DNA of 64,000 nt from CAWFFV01 sp963814985 (GTDB lineage Bacteria > Chloroflexota > Ktedonobacteria > Ktedonobacterales > Ktedonobacteraceae), in assembly GCA_963814985.1 (NCBI GenBank), contig CAWFFV010000009.1:1-64000 (forward strand), read 5' to 3'. Under the pieces are notes generated by a model. That model was not told the origin of the DNA. It searched no databases and worked only from the letters and a program-made list of their open reading frames with translations. Positions within the stretch are counted from its first letter, which is position 1. Every line of letters starts with the position of its first letter. Shown here piece after piece: positions 20,107 through 30,382 of this stretch. The position numbers and the translations under genes were made by a program.

Positions 20107-22516
20107 TTACTCACGAATGTTGCGTGGTGGCAATGGGCGCACCAGCGGATTCATAACAGGAAGATCCTTCTTACGCCGTGGCAAACGCTGACGCACCAGA
20201 TAGTTTGGTGCATTCGCCAGATCATCCTTCTCAAGGGTAACATCCTCGCCAAAGCGATTGAAGAAGGAGAGTTCAAAGTTCGGTGTCTCACCTAATGCCC
20301 CATGAGGACAGACCTCTACACAATCGCCACAGAAGATACAGCGATCAAGTGCAAAAGCATAACGCTTCAGAGTACGCTCAGCCATCATCAAGGAACCTGT
20401 TGGGCAAACCTGGACACAGGCCCCACAGGAAACACAGTCCGTATCATGCAGGCTAACATTGAACGGCGTCGAAACAATGGTATCAAATCCCTTACCAAAC
20501 ATACCATAGCAGTCAGGGCCAATCACATCATGGCAGACACGCACACACTGTGTACAATTGATGCATTTATTGGGGTCACGCAGAATAAAGCTATGCGACA
20601 GATCCACATCATAATCGTGATAGTCACTCGGCTCTCCATCATGGAAGCGGTTATCTGCCAACCCATGTTCGATACTATACTTCTGAAGATCACACTGACC
20701 AGCCGCAGGACAGGCACACTGCAAACAACGAGCTGCTTCGCGTTGCGCCTGCTCCTTCAGATAACCCATCTCAATCAGCTTGAAGTTGCGTTTACGTTCC
20801 TCATAAGGAAGCATCGGCATCTTCACTTTTGGCTCAACAGGCTTGTAAGGAACGATATCAAAGAGATCAGGCTTACGCTCTTCCAGTTCCAGGCGACGGG
20901 CGACATCAGTCATATCTTCACCCATCAAGAAGGCATGGATAGAACGTGCTCCTAGCTTTCCCTGTGCGACACACTCGATAATGGTTTTTGCACCCATCTG
21001 GGCATCACCACCAGCAAAGACACCACGGCGATCAGTCATGTAGTTATGTGGATTGCTCTGAATTGTAGACCATTTTGTCCACTTGACACCTGACTTCTCA
21101 TCCAGGACGTTTTTATCAGTAGCTTGACCAATGGCAGGAATAGCAGTGTCACATTCTATAACAAACTCAGATCCAGGGATAGGCACCGGACGGCGACGAC
21201 CACTTGCATCAGGCTCACCCAGTTTGTTCTTCTGGAACTCGACACCCGCACTTTGCCATTTTCAGTCACAATGCGCGTCTGACTGACATACAATTGCAGA
21301 TGAGTCCCCTCAGCCTCACCATCCTCAACCTCTTCTAGAGTAGCGCCCATCTCTGCACGTCCACGCCGATACATGGTATGCACCTTAGCACCTAAACGCA
21401 GTGAAGTACGTGTGCAGTCAAAAGCAGTGAAGCCACCACCAATCACAACGACTTCATTGCCTTCCTGCACAGGAATAGGCTTCCCTTCCACCTTCTCCAT
21501 CAGATAGGAGATAGCATTGACAACGCCATCGGCATCTTCACCCGGTATATTCTAACCCGTTACTGGTCCAACAGCCAATAGCCAGATGGACAGCATCAAA
21601 GCCCTGTGCAAATAGATCATCAATAGTAAAGTCAACGCCCAGTTTGACATTACATTGCAGATCCACACCCAGTTCCCAGACATGATCGATTTCTCGATCC
21701 ATCATGTCCTTTTGCAAACGATACTCAGGAATACCGTAGCGCAACATACCACCAGGCTGCGGTTGCATATCGAAGACTTTGCAATAGTGCCCTTTGAGCG
21801 CAAGATAGTACGCAGCGGTTAGCCCGGCCGGGCCTGCACCAACAATAGCCACCTTCTTGCCTGTAGCAGGGTCTTTCAAATACGGGACAGGAGGATCAAG
21901 CAGACACGTCTCAGCGGCATGTCCATGCATGCGACAGATAGCAATTTCTTCTTCGACTAATGTACGGCGGCAAGCTTTCTGACAGGGAGCAGGACATGTT
22001 AGCCCCAGAATAAACGGAAAGGGTAGCACTTCTTTGACCAGGCGAGCGGCTTCTTTCATTGACCCCTGGGCAATCAACTCCAGATACCCAGGAATATCAA
22101 TATGCGTCGGGCAATCTATTTGACACGGAGGCTGACAGTAAGCATTATGGTCAGAAAGCAACAATTCCAGGTTTGTACGACGAATATGAAATAACTCATC
22201 CGAACTTGTCGTTACCACCATACCTGGAAGTGCGGCGTATGTACAAGAAGGTAGAGGCCGTTCTACACCTTCAATATGTACAAGGCACATACGACAGGCA
22301 GAAGTTGGCTCCAATTTTTCATCATTACATAAGTTTGGGATTTCATGAATCCCATTATCAATCGCCACACTCAGGATAGTCTGACCTTCATAAGCCTGCA
22401 TCAGCCTTGCCATCAATAGTAACAGTGAAGCTGGGATGCCCAACATCATTACGCACCATCAGGCTTTGCGGCTCCTGAGCTGCTATTGAGAAATTATCTC
22501 GGACTGATATTGCCAT
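20107..22516 (-). pseudogene. NuoG-N/GltD-like/ferredoxin multidomain oxidoreductase, frameshifted
   Basis: One gene of about 800 codons is spread over several frames. From the probable ATG at 22516 (GAGGAAC site) the order is: an NADH-dehydrogenase-G-type [2Fe-2S] domain (CRMCLVHIEG), a CPAPCQKAC 4Fe-4S helical domain, an FAD/NAD(P) module like the glutamate synthase small subunit (AIVGAGPAGLTAAYYLA, then VVVIGGGFTAFDCTR), and two ferredoxin-type clusters (CINCTQCVRVC and CVSCGACVQVCPTGS, then CIFCGDCVEVCPHGA). Frame breaks occur near 22402, 21547 and 21245 (GGGG shortened to GGG). This architecture feeds or draws electrons from NAD(P)H. As written it cannot be translated whole. Confidence 0.85.
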
Positions 22517-22550
22517 GTAGTTCCTCTTCCGAGCTTCATAACTTCGAATT

Positions 22551-23885
22551 CTACGGCAAGACATGCTTCGTCACAAAACGATGAGCGCGTATCGGCACAC
22601 AACTTCCTGTCGGGCATTGCTGCTCTTCAACATGCAGGCGAAAATGGTCGGGCCAGTAACGTCTGGCCGTCTTGAGTGGATTTGGTGCCTGCACCCCAAA
22701 GCCGCAGAGTGACCCATTGGGTACATAGGCAGCAAATTCGTCCAATACAGCGAGATCGCTTCTAACACCAAGATCGCTGACAATCCCTTCCAGTACACCT
22801 GTAATACGCTTCATTCCCAGGCGACATGGGACACATTTGCCACATGATTCTTTGCTAAGATAACGGCTACGCTCCATTGCCCACGCAACCATACAGGTAT
22901 TTTCAGATAGCACTTCTATGATACTGGACCCCACAATCGCACCGGATTCCTCAATGGGATCGAAATCATATGGCATATCAAGTAAGGACAGGGGCAAAGC
23001 ACCACCCTCTGCACCCCCAACAACAATTGCACGCATATCCTTCTCACTACTGATTCAGCCCTGCATGATGCCAGGATGGCGCGTAGAGTGGTACCGAAGG
23101 GAATTTCTACAACCTTTGGTTCACTCTCAGGAGCATAATCATAGACAGTCAGGATCTTGGTTCCACCAGTTGTAGCGGTACCTACGCGAGTAAAAGCCGC
23201 TGCTCCATTACGCAGAATCAAACGGTACATTCGCCAGAGTCTCAATACAATTGATAGCGGTCGGCTTATCCCATAAACCATACTGTGCAGGGAAGGGAGG
23301 ACGTTGCTCAGGCATACCACGACGTCCTTTAATCATTGCCATCTGTACGGTCTCTTCACCCCCCATAAAACCGATATCCACGCCCAGCACATTAATAGTA
23401 CAACTGAAATCAGTACCCAGAATGTCACGTCCAACAAGATTGGCCTCTAACGCCTCACCCAAAGCTCGCTGTACCGTGCTAATACCTTCATGGAAGAGAC
23501 CACGTGCAAAAAGATAAGCTTCAGATGCACCCACAGCATAGGCAGCAAGGATAATTCCCTCAATAACTTGATGTGGATTGCTCTCCAGAAGAGTACGAGC
23601 TACCAAAGACCGACTATCGGCATCGTAAGCATTGCAAATAACGTATTTTGGATCTTCTTCAGACTGACGTACAATACGCCACTTTTCACCGGTGAGACGC
23701 CCGGCACCACCACGTCCACGCAACTTAGAGTCGATGACCTGTTGTATAACCTGATCGGGCGTCTGCTGACGAATCGCCTTTTCTAAAGCTATATAGCCAC
23801 CAGTACGACGGTAATCAGCCAGTGAACGCACATCGGACTCACCTTGTGGCCGTAGTACATGATCAGAATTCTCAAACTCAGGCAT
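22551..23885 (-). pseudogene. NuoF-like NADH-binding flavoprotein subunit, frameshifted
   Basis: A NuoF-type subunit (FMN, NADH and one 4Fe-4S cluster) starting at ATG 23885. The FMN/NADH region is present as LRGRGGAGRLTGEKW (about residues 56-70). MGGEETVQM follows, and the cluster ligands CGKCVPCRLGMKR lie near the C-terminus. Two single-base breaks divide it: an extra T at 23221-23223 after ETLANVP, and a missing G near 23056, where RAGISSEKDMRAIVVGG would be restored. No extra stop is needed to explain the frames. It overlaps the end of the preceding fusion gene by eight bases, so the operon is compact. Confidence 0.88.
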
Positions 23886-24619
23886 TTGGCTGCCTCACAT
23901 GATGAATATTACCCCAAACACCACGCTTATCAGGTGCCAATCCGCGTTCCGGCTGATCATCGCGCTTAATCCCCTTGACAGCTGGTGCAGGTTTAAATTT
24001 TGGACTCATAGTAGCAATTCCAAAGATATCACTCAGATCCACTCCGCGTGCCTGGACAATACGTTTTGCGGCTTGCAATGGCAGATAGCCATAGATATCC
24101 ATAACGGTATCTAGCAGCGCCGGCAACGCACCCGCCTCCTGGGACCACGTCTCCAGCAAGGTATCCACCTTACTAAGATCAATCTCTGGTTCCAGATAAT
24201 CCTTGACAGGCATGGCTACACACGGAGCAACCGGTTTATTGAAATAGTCAACCGCATATTCCGAGATACGCGTTTTGTAGAAATCCGGCTTGTGACGCTC
24301 CTGTAGCAGGTGGAATCTTGCGTGAAGTAAATTTCTCAGCACCTTCACGAGTGTACGACTTGAACCATGGTCGTTGCTTCCACTCATGCATTGGTTCATA
24401 CTCAATAGTGATAGCACGGGGTGGACAGGCCTTTTCACACAGAAGACATGATTCACACTTCAGGTTAAATTCTGTCTTCAAGCCTTCTTCTGCGATCAAT
24501 TGGATCAGACCACGGCTACGTGGTGGCAATTTTGGCTTCTCATAGGGATAGAGCCTGGTAACCTTTGGCCGGAAAAGATGGCTAAATGTCAGGCCCATCC
24601 CTTCAAGGATTCCACGCAT
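23878..24619 (-). pseudogene. NuoI-like ferredoxin fused to NuoE-like helical domain, frameshifted
   Basis: The N-terminal part (from ATG 24619) resembles NuoI: a GLTFSHLFRPKVTRLYP start and one 4Fe-4S motif, CESCLLCEKACPP (about residues 54-66). The usual second cluster motif is not present. After a frame break near 24300 (an extra G in ACAGGAGCG) the sequence continues as a NuoE-type helical bundle (LLETWSQEAGALPALLDTVM, GYLPLQAAKRIVQARGVDLSDIFGIATMSPKF). The thioredoxin-like [2Fe-2S] half of NuoE and its four Cys are absent. Even with the frame repaired, this is an unusual hybrid of two half-subunits. It sits between nuoB and nuoF. Confidence 0.75.
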
Positions 24620-24622
24620 AAA

Positions 24623-25222
24623 CTACACCTCTATTTCCTTCTCGCCATGCACTTTGAGGCCTTGTTTGGCTATTTTCTCACGTAACTTGAGGATGCCCTC
24701 TATCAAAGCTTCTGGGCGGGGAGGACAACCAGGCACATAAACATCGACAGGTACAATGGTATCGACTCCCTGAACAGTATAGTAACTATCATAGAATTCG
24801 CCACCAGAGTTGGCACATTGCCCCATGCTGAGGACCCACCTGGGTTCGGCCATCTGCTCCCACAGGAGACGGAGGCGTGGTCCCATCTTCACAGAAACAG
24901 TACCCGCCACAATCATTAAATCAGCCTGACGCGGACTGGAGCGAAAGACCTCTGATCCAAAACGTGACAGGTCATAGTGCGCCTGAGCAGATGCCATCAT
25001 TTCAATAGCACAGCAGGCCAGGCCATAGCCTAGCGGCCAGACCGACTTTGAACGTGCCCAGTTCTGTGCCCATTGCAACATATCAGCAAGGCTGGTAATT
25101 TGAACGGGCAGTTCCTGATCTCCTGGAGTATATTCATGGGGACCGGTTGCCATAACAATTGGGACCGGCTTGCGCCGCAGAATAGACGGCGTTTTTCCAT
25201 TGTCCTTTATTTCGCTGCTCAT
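24623..25222 (-). CDS. nuoB: NADH-quinone oxidoreductase subunit B-like protein
   Basis: A 199-residue NuoB-family protein that would carry the N2 4Fe-4S cluster of complex I or a related oxidoreductase. The tandem Cys are in YGLACCAIEMM (about residues 55-65), the third in SMGQCANSGG and the fourth in VPGCPPRPE, so all four ligands are intact. The start at 25222 has a GGAG site; an in-frame extension to 25255 lacks family sequence. It is the only undamaged gene of this operon and the first in it. The partner subunits NuoC, NuoD and the membrane arm are not nearby. Confidence 0.9.
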   Translation of the reverse strand: MSSEIKDNGKTPSILRRKPVPIVMATGPHEYTPGDQELPVQITSLADMLQWAQNWARSKSVWPLGYGLACCAIEMMASAQAHYDLSRFGSEVFRSSPRQADLMIVAGTVSVKMGPRLRLLWEQMAEPRWVLSMGQCANSGGEFYDSYYTVQGVDTIVPVDVYVPGCPPRPEALIEGILKLREKIAKQGLKVHGEKEIEV

Positions 25223-25590
25223 AGTAATAACTCCTATGCAAAGGTTTAGCAGCACCTATTGCTCGGTTTGGATATTTGCAGGGTTTAAAATGAGATGGGG
25301 AATAATGTATCTACATTCCACCTTGGACGTATTATAGCATGTTGTTTCCATCTCGACCACTAGACGGGAAGCGCTCCCATGCTATTTTAAAAAATTTTGT
25401 GACTATTCAAGAAAAAGAAGCTCTTTGTGTGAGGATAGTGATGGAACACAGGTATATCGTGATAAAGTTGTGTGAGCCATATTTTACCATAAGAGATGAT
25501 AGATCAATCAGCACAGACAACGTCGCTTTTCATTGGGAAGGGAATCTTAGAAAAAGGGACCGGAGGAATCACAATAGAAAGGGAGCCAAA
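25223..25590. other. divergent intergenic region
   Basis: About 370 bases between nuoB (minus) and the BNR lipoprotein (plus). It contains an extended -10 promoter toward nuoB (listed). A plus-strand frame running through it belongs to an upstream extension of the BNR gene without a ribosome binding site and is not called as coding. Confidence 0.5.
25331..25339 (-). promoter_or_regulatory. extended -10 promoter for the nuo-like operon
   Basis: On the minus strand the sequence TGCTATAAT gives a consensus -10 with the upstream TG of an extended -10 element. No good -35 is present at 16-18 bp. The expected start is about 100 bases before the nuoB ATG. Confidence 0.5.
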
Positions 25591-26839
25591 ATGAACCATC
25601 TCAGTAACCCAGGAAAGAGTAAAATCTGGCAATACCCATTCTCTCTATTAATCACAGTCGTATCTACTTCGCTTCTGATAATGATTCTCCTGTCAGGATG
25701 CAGCCAGGGAACAGCTACAACACCAGGAGGGCCAACCGTAACAACCACAACCACAACGGAACCAACCGCAACTAATACAATCACAACGGCACCAACCGCA
25801 ACCAATACAATCACAACAGAACCAACCATTCCCTTAATATCCATACGCATGCTCAACACAAATAATGGGTGGGCTTTAACCCGACAATCCATTCTGCTCA
25901 CGACGGATGGAGGCTTGCACTGGAGGGATGTTTCTCCGGCAAATCTCTCTGGCATAGTAGGGAACCAGGGTGTAAGAGATGGTGCCTTCTTCGATGCATC
26001 AACGGCGTGGGTTTCTTTGGACACAAACGATGGCGCGGTACAAATTCTTCGGACTTCTGATGATGGACAACATTGGGAGACTACGCTGCTAGGAAATGGA
26101 ATTCCCGATCGAGCACATTTTGTGAACGCCCAGGATGGTTGGATCGAGATCGACAGAGGAGCGGCAATGGGCAGTGAAGAGGTAGACATCTATCAAACCA
26201 CAAATGGTGGGCAAACATGGAATATGGTGTCAGGTACAGGTCATACCGGCAACTCTGCCGCTGGATCGCTCCCTTTTAGTGGAGATAAAACGGGAATTTC
26301 CTTCAAGGATACCACGACGGGTTGGGCAACAGGTTATAGTGCTGCTACAAATTTCACCTGGCTCTATGTCACCCATGATGGCGGGAAAACATGGCAACAT
26401 CAGGATCTACCACTACCACAGGGAATATCAAACGTTGGTACCACCACACCACCGGTCTTCTTTGGCAACACAGGCTTCCTTCCAGTAACCGGTAGCCAAC
26501 GTGATGAAGTGCTCTACGTCACCCATGACGGAGGAATCACCTGGAAGAGTACAACGCCACTACCCATCAATATGGGTAGCTTCTCTGAAACGAACGGTGT
26601 CTATGTCTTCGATGTAAATCATACCTGGGTAAGTGATGGGAATACATTCTACAGTACTCTCGATGGTGGACAACACTGGACAACCTATACTCTACCAGAA
26701 CGGCATTTCCAGCATGAGTTTCATCTCGAGTACGACCGGTTGGGCCATTGGTGCCTCTGCTACTAATGAGCCACTCCTGTTCAAAACAACGAATGGCGGC
26801 CAAAGCTGGTCTAAGATCGATTATGTTATTGAGTTATGA
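25591..26839 (+). CDS. BNR/Ycf48-like beta-propeller lipoprotein, frameshifted near the C-terminus
   Basis: A secreted lipoprotein: the signal peptide (LLITVVSTSLLIMILLSGC) ends in a lipobox Cys, followed by a Thr-rich spacer of TTTEPTATNTIT-type repeats. The rest is a series of BNR (Asp-box) blades with repeated TTDGGLHW, TSDDGQHW, TTNGGQTW, THDGGKTW, THDGGITW and TLDGGQHW motifs, as in Ycf48/VPS10-type propellers. The last blade (FISSTTGWAIGAS and TTNGGQSWSKI) is in another frame, and one inserted base near 26698 explains this. As written, the ORF ends at 26766 with an unrelated tail. The role and ligand are unknown. Confidence 0.82.
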
Positions 26840-26892
26840 TAGTTGTTTTCATCGTGCCCAGCGCGTATCATACGAATATCACAAGCAAAAAG

Positions 26893-26940
26893 TGCAGACC
26901 GTCTGTAGATCAGTGGTATTGTCTACACGGACTGCATTTT
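26893..26940 (+). terminator. hairpin followed by TTTT
   Basis: TGCAGACCGTCTGTAGA (26893-26909) pairs imperfectly with TCTACACGGACTGCA (26922-26936), followed by TTTTC. It lies 53 bases past the end of the BNR gene and just before leuB, so it may terminate the former or attenuate the latter. Confidence 0.5.
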
Positions 26941-26963
26941 CTAGTAGTATAAGGAGCAACATA

Positions 26964-28070
26964 TTGGGCACATATACAATCACCGTCCTGCCCGGAGACG
27001 GCATCGGCCCAGAAGTTACCGAGCAAGCAGTACAGGTACTTCAGACCATAGCTGAGCAATATGGACATACTTTCATTTTTCACAAAGCACTTGTGGGGGC
27101 CTCTGCGATCGAAATAGAGGGAAATGCTATTTCTGATGCCACTATGGACCTATGTAAACAGAGCGATGCCATCTTATTTGGTGCCGTTGGCGGCTCAACA
27201 CGCTACGAAGGACCACATGCAAAAGTTCAACCAGAACATGCTCTGTTCCGTTTACGTAAAGAGTTAGCACTTTTTGCCAACCTGCGCCCGGTGCGCCCAT
27301 TCAAAGCCCTCTCCAATGTTTCTACCATTAAATCTGAGGTTCTGCAAGATACCGACCTGCTAGTTGTACGCGAGTTGACAGGTGGTATCTATTTTGGCAA
27401 ACCCAGCGAAATTCGTGAGACAGCGCAAGGTTTGGAAGCCATTGATACACTCCTCTACACAGAAGCTGAAATCGAACGGATTCTCCACACTGCCTTTGAT
27501 CTTGCACGAGGGAGACGGCACAAAGTAACTTCCGTAGACAAAGCCAATGTTCTCAGTTCCTCACGGCTCTGGCGACGTATAGCAGATCGTGTCGCCACTA
27601 AATACCCGGATATCACGCTTGAACACATCCTGGTGGATGCCTGCGCTATGCACCTGATACGCCGTCCTGCAAGCTTTGATGTCATAGTTACAGAGAATCT
27701 CTTTGGAGATATCCTCACAGATGAGGCCTCCATGTTGGCAGGTTCAATGGGAATGTTGCCATCAGCAAGTCTGGGAACACGTAGAACTGATCACGGATTA
27801 TTTGGTCTGTACGAACCAATTCATGGCTCTGCACCAGATATCGTAGGCCAGGAAAAAGCCAATCCTATCGCTGCCATCATGTCTGCCGCAATGTTGTTAC
27901 GTTATTCACTCAGTTTAAAACGTGAGGCGGACGCGGTTAAATCGGCCGTGGAGCAAAGTATCAATGCGGGATATCGCACAGAAGATATACATGAAGCAGG
28001 AAAAGAGATTCTGGGCACAAAGGAAATGGGTCAAAAGATAGTTGCTGCGCTCACACACGCATTCGCCTAA
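26964..28070 (+). CDS. leuB: 3-isopropylmalate dehydrogenase
   Basis: A 368-residue LeuB, oxidising and decarboxylating 3-isopropylmalate in leucine synthesis. It has the GDGIGPEV N-terminus, the LFGAVGG motif, the substrate-binding arginines (about LRKELALFANLRPVRPF), the metal-binding Asp region of DIVVTENLFGDILTDEASML type and the GLYEPIHGSAPDI signature. The start is taken as TTG 26964, because an AAGGAG site (26951-26956) lies seven bases upstream and the protein then begins GTYTITVLPGDG like other family members. No ATG fits. No other leu genes are adjacent. Confidence 0.94.
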   Translation: MGTYTITVLPGDGIGPEVTEQAVQVLQTIAEQYGHTFIFHKALVGASAIEIEGNAISDATMDLCKQSDAILFGAVGGSTRYEGPHAKVQPEHALFRLRKELALFANLRPVRPFKALSNVSTIKSEVLQDTDLLVVRELTGGIYFGKPSEIRETAQGLEAIDTLLYTEAEIERILHTAFDLARGRRHKVTSVDKANVLSSSRLWRRIADRVATKYPDITLEHILVDACAMHLIRRPASFDVIVTENLFGDILTDEASMLAGSMGMLPSASLGTRRTDHGLFGLYEPIHGSAPDIVGQEKANPIAAIMSAAMLLRYSLSLKREADAVKSAVEQSINAGYRTEDIHEAGKEILGTKEMGQKIVAALTHAFA

Positions 28071-28291
28071 CCCATCATTGGTTTGGGACAGGGACCCAGG
28101 AGAAAGAGCTTCTCCTGGACCCTGGCTAATTGTTGAACTACATCAGCATCTTCACTCGCTACAGTAGGGACAAAGCTCTTTTCACCTACAATAGCCCGAG
28201 TTTGCGCCAGTTCAGTTTCCAGGATCGCAATCTCGTTCTGTAGAGACTGACGTAGTATATACCAGCGAGTCACCGCCCGTTCCACGCCCAT
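28067..28291 (-). CDS. small coiled-coil protein at the end of the chemosensory operon
   Basis: A 74-residue charged protein, not recognised. A helix with heptad-like character spans LRQSLQNEIAILETELAQTRA (about residues 14-34), and a second helix QQLARVQEKLFLL occurs near the end. It starts 30 bases after the CheA stop in the same direction and overlaps the convergent leuB end by four bases. Co-direction and spacing suggest it is the last gene of the signalling operon. It could be spurious. Confidence 0.5.
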   Translation of the reverse strand: MGVERAVTRWYILRQSLQNEIAILETELAQTRAIVGEKSFVPTVASEDADVVQQLARVQEKLFLLGPCPKPMMG

Positions 28292-28321
28292 TTAGCCACT
28301 TTCTTTGATTTGAATGACAAA

Positions 28322-30382
28322 CTAACTAACAACAGTGCCGTAAACCAACGAGCTCAGCGTTTTAATTAGCTCTTCATCCTGATATGGTTTGACAACATAC
28401 GCATTTGCGCCCAACTGCATAGCACGCTGCTGGTGTTTAGCAGCAGCACGTGAGGTAAGCACAACCAGCGGAAGAGTACGATACTGTCCATCGGCACGTA
28501 TTGTTGCAATCAATTCGTAGCCACCCATACGAGGCATTTCGATATCAAGGAGCACAGCGGCGGGTGTCTCTAACGAAATCATTTCTAGAGCTTCCACGCC
28601 ATCACGAGCCATCTGAGTCTCCCATCCATGTTGCTTGAGCATATTATTCACAACGCGGCGTACACTGGGGCTATCGTCCACAATCAAAACATGCTTGCCA
28701 CGCTTGGGTATAGCGGCGGCGATGGGCGTCAGTTCGGCACCAACGACCCCCTGTTTACTCGTAGAGATGTCAACACTTTGTTTAATCGAGGCTTGAGGAC
28801 CTGTCATTGCAATAGGTGGAACGGCCGCTGCTGCACTTCCCGACATATTCATCACAATTCTAGCACGGGTCGAGAGTAGATCACTCAATTCAAGAACCAG
28901 CACCACACGGCCATTTCCTAAAACGGTTCCCCCTGCAATGCCATGTACATTACGTAGATGAGGTCCAAGGTTCTTCATCACAATATCGGACTTACCCTTA
29001 ACCTCATCAACCATTAATGCAACACGGTTCCCTCTTGCGTTCACCAGCAGTAACTGAGCTTTGTCACCAAATACTCCTACTGGGAGTGATAAATACTGTG
29101 CCAGACTAGCCAACGGGTAAAGATCACCATGCACAACTACCGCTGGTTGCCCGGCCTGCGTTGTACGTTTAAAGTTATCCAGACGTCCAACTGACTCAAC
29201 GATGACCGTAGGAACCGCAAATTGCTGCCCACTTACACGTACCATCATAGCACTTTGAATTGCCAGAGTGGTGGGGAACTTCATAGTGAACGCGGTACCC
29301 TGCCCTAGCATTGACTCAACCTCTAATGTTCCTCTCAGACGTGAAACACTATCACGTACGACATCCAGGCCAACACCACGACCACTTTCTTCACTTAATA
29401 CCTCAGCAGTTGTGAAACCTGCGCGGAAAATCAGTTCCATTACATCCTGCTCATTAAGTACCTGATCTGGTTGAATGAAACCACGAGCAATAGCCGTATT
29501 ACGCACATGATCAAAATCGATACCCTTCCCATCATCACGTACCGTGATAACTACCTGATTGCCTTCATATGACGCAGACAATTTGATCTTCCCAACAGCA
29601 GGTTTTCCTTTTTGGACGCGAACTTCGGGAGTTTCAAGGGCATGGTTGACTGCATTTCGCATCAGGTGCAACAAGGGTCCAGCAATCTCTTCATAGACAG
29701 TACGATCAACCTCTGTCGCTTCACCTTCCAATAGGAAGTCAAATTCCTTTTGCTGTTTAAGTGCGACCGCACGTGCAGCACGATAGAGACGCGGAGTCAT
29801 CGATGCAAGAGGTACCAGACGCATCTTCATTAAGCGATCCTGGAATGTCGTACTCAGACGATTTTCACGAGCAAAGACACCTTCACACTCACGAATGACC
29901 GTGTCCATTTCGCTGCTCAGAGTTCCCATATCCGAGATACCCTCACTCAGGCCACGAGCAAGCTGATGGAACTCTGTATAGCGGTCGAGTTCCAGTTCAT
30001 CAAACTCCGAGAGATGGGCGGATAATTCGATGTTGCTTTGATTATTCTTTTTGTTGCTACCACTTAAAATGATGCTCTGATTACCATCACCAGGCATCAC
30101 CGTCACGGAACGTCCACTTGGCAGAGCAGCAGCTTCAAAACCACTCTCCAACTTCTGACCAACATCGCGTAGACGATTGCTACTCACACCAACATCTGAA
30201 ACCAGGCGCACAAGACGCTGGATACGTTCTTCCAAAACACTACGATTGACCAGTAATTCTCCGAAGAGGTTGATCAACTCATCCAACTTTTGGAGACGGA
30301 CACTCACATTCAGATCATCACGCGAGGCACGTTGGGCATTTGTCTCAACCAGCCGATCACTCGTAACGACACCGACGCCCAT
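28322..30382 (-). CDS. CheA-type histidine kinase core with C-terminal receiver (split CheA, kinase part)
   Basis: A 686-residue kinase lacking an HPt domain. A dimerisation region (P3) spans about residues 25-185 (LQKLDELINLFGELLVNRS). The ATP-binding domain (P4) follows, with N-box HLMRNAVNHALE, DDGKGI and GRGVGLDVV. A CheW-like P5 domain spans about 385-510, and a receiver domain about 560-680 (HVLIVDDSPSVRR, phospho-Asp in VLLDIEMPRMGG, VLTSRAA, VVKPYQ). Its ATG overlaps the stop of the HPt protein as TAATG. The two products together make one CheA-receiver hybrid of the PilL/ChpA or FrzE kind, so the kinase must phosphorylate the HPt in trans. Confidence 0.92.
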   Translation of the reverse strand: MGVGVVTSDRLVETNAQRASRDDLNVSVRLQKLDELINLFGELLVNRSVLEERIQRLVRLVSDVGVSSNRLRDVGQKLESGFEAAALPSGRSVTVMPGDGNQSIILSGSNKKNNQSNIELSAHLSEFDELELDRYTEFHQLARGLSEGISDMGTLSSEMDTVIRECEGVFARENRLSTTFQDRLMKMRLVPLASMTPRLYRAARAVALKQQKEFDFLLEGEATEVDRTVYEEIAGPLLHLMRNAVNHALETPEVRVQKGKPAVGKIKLSASYEGNQVVITVRDDGKGIDFDHVRNTAIARGFIQPDQVLNEQDVMELIFRAGFTTAEVLSEESGRGVGLDVVRDSVSRLRGTLEVESMLGQGTAFTMKFPTTLAIQSAMMVRVSGQQFAVPTVIVESVGRLDNFKRTTQAGQPAVVVHGDLYPLASLAQYLSLPVGVFGDKAQLLLVNARGNRVALMVDEVKGKSDIVMKNLGPHLRNVHGIAGGTVLGNGRVVLVLELSDLLSTRARIVMNMSGSAAAAVPPIAMTGPQASIKQSVDISTSKQGVVGAELTPIAAAIPKRGKHVLIVDDSPSVRRVVNNMLKQHGWETQMARDGVEALEMISLETPAAVLLDIEMPRMGGYELIATIRADGQYRTLPLVVLTSRAAAKHQQRAMQLGANAYVVKPYQDEELIKTLSSLVYGTVVS

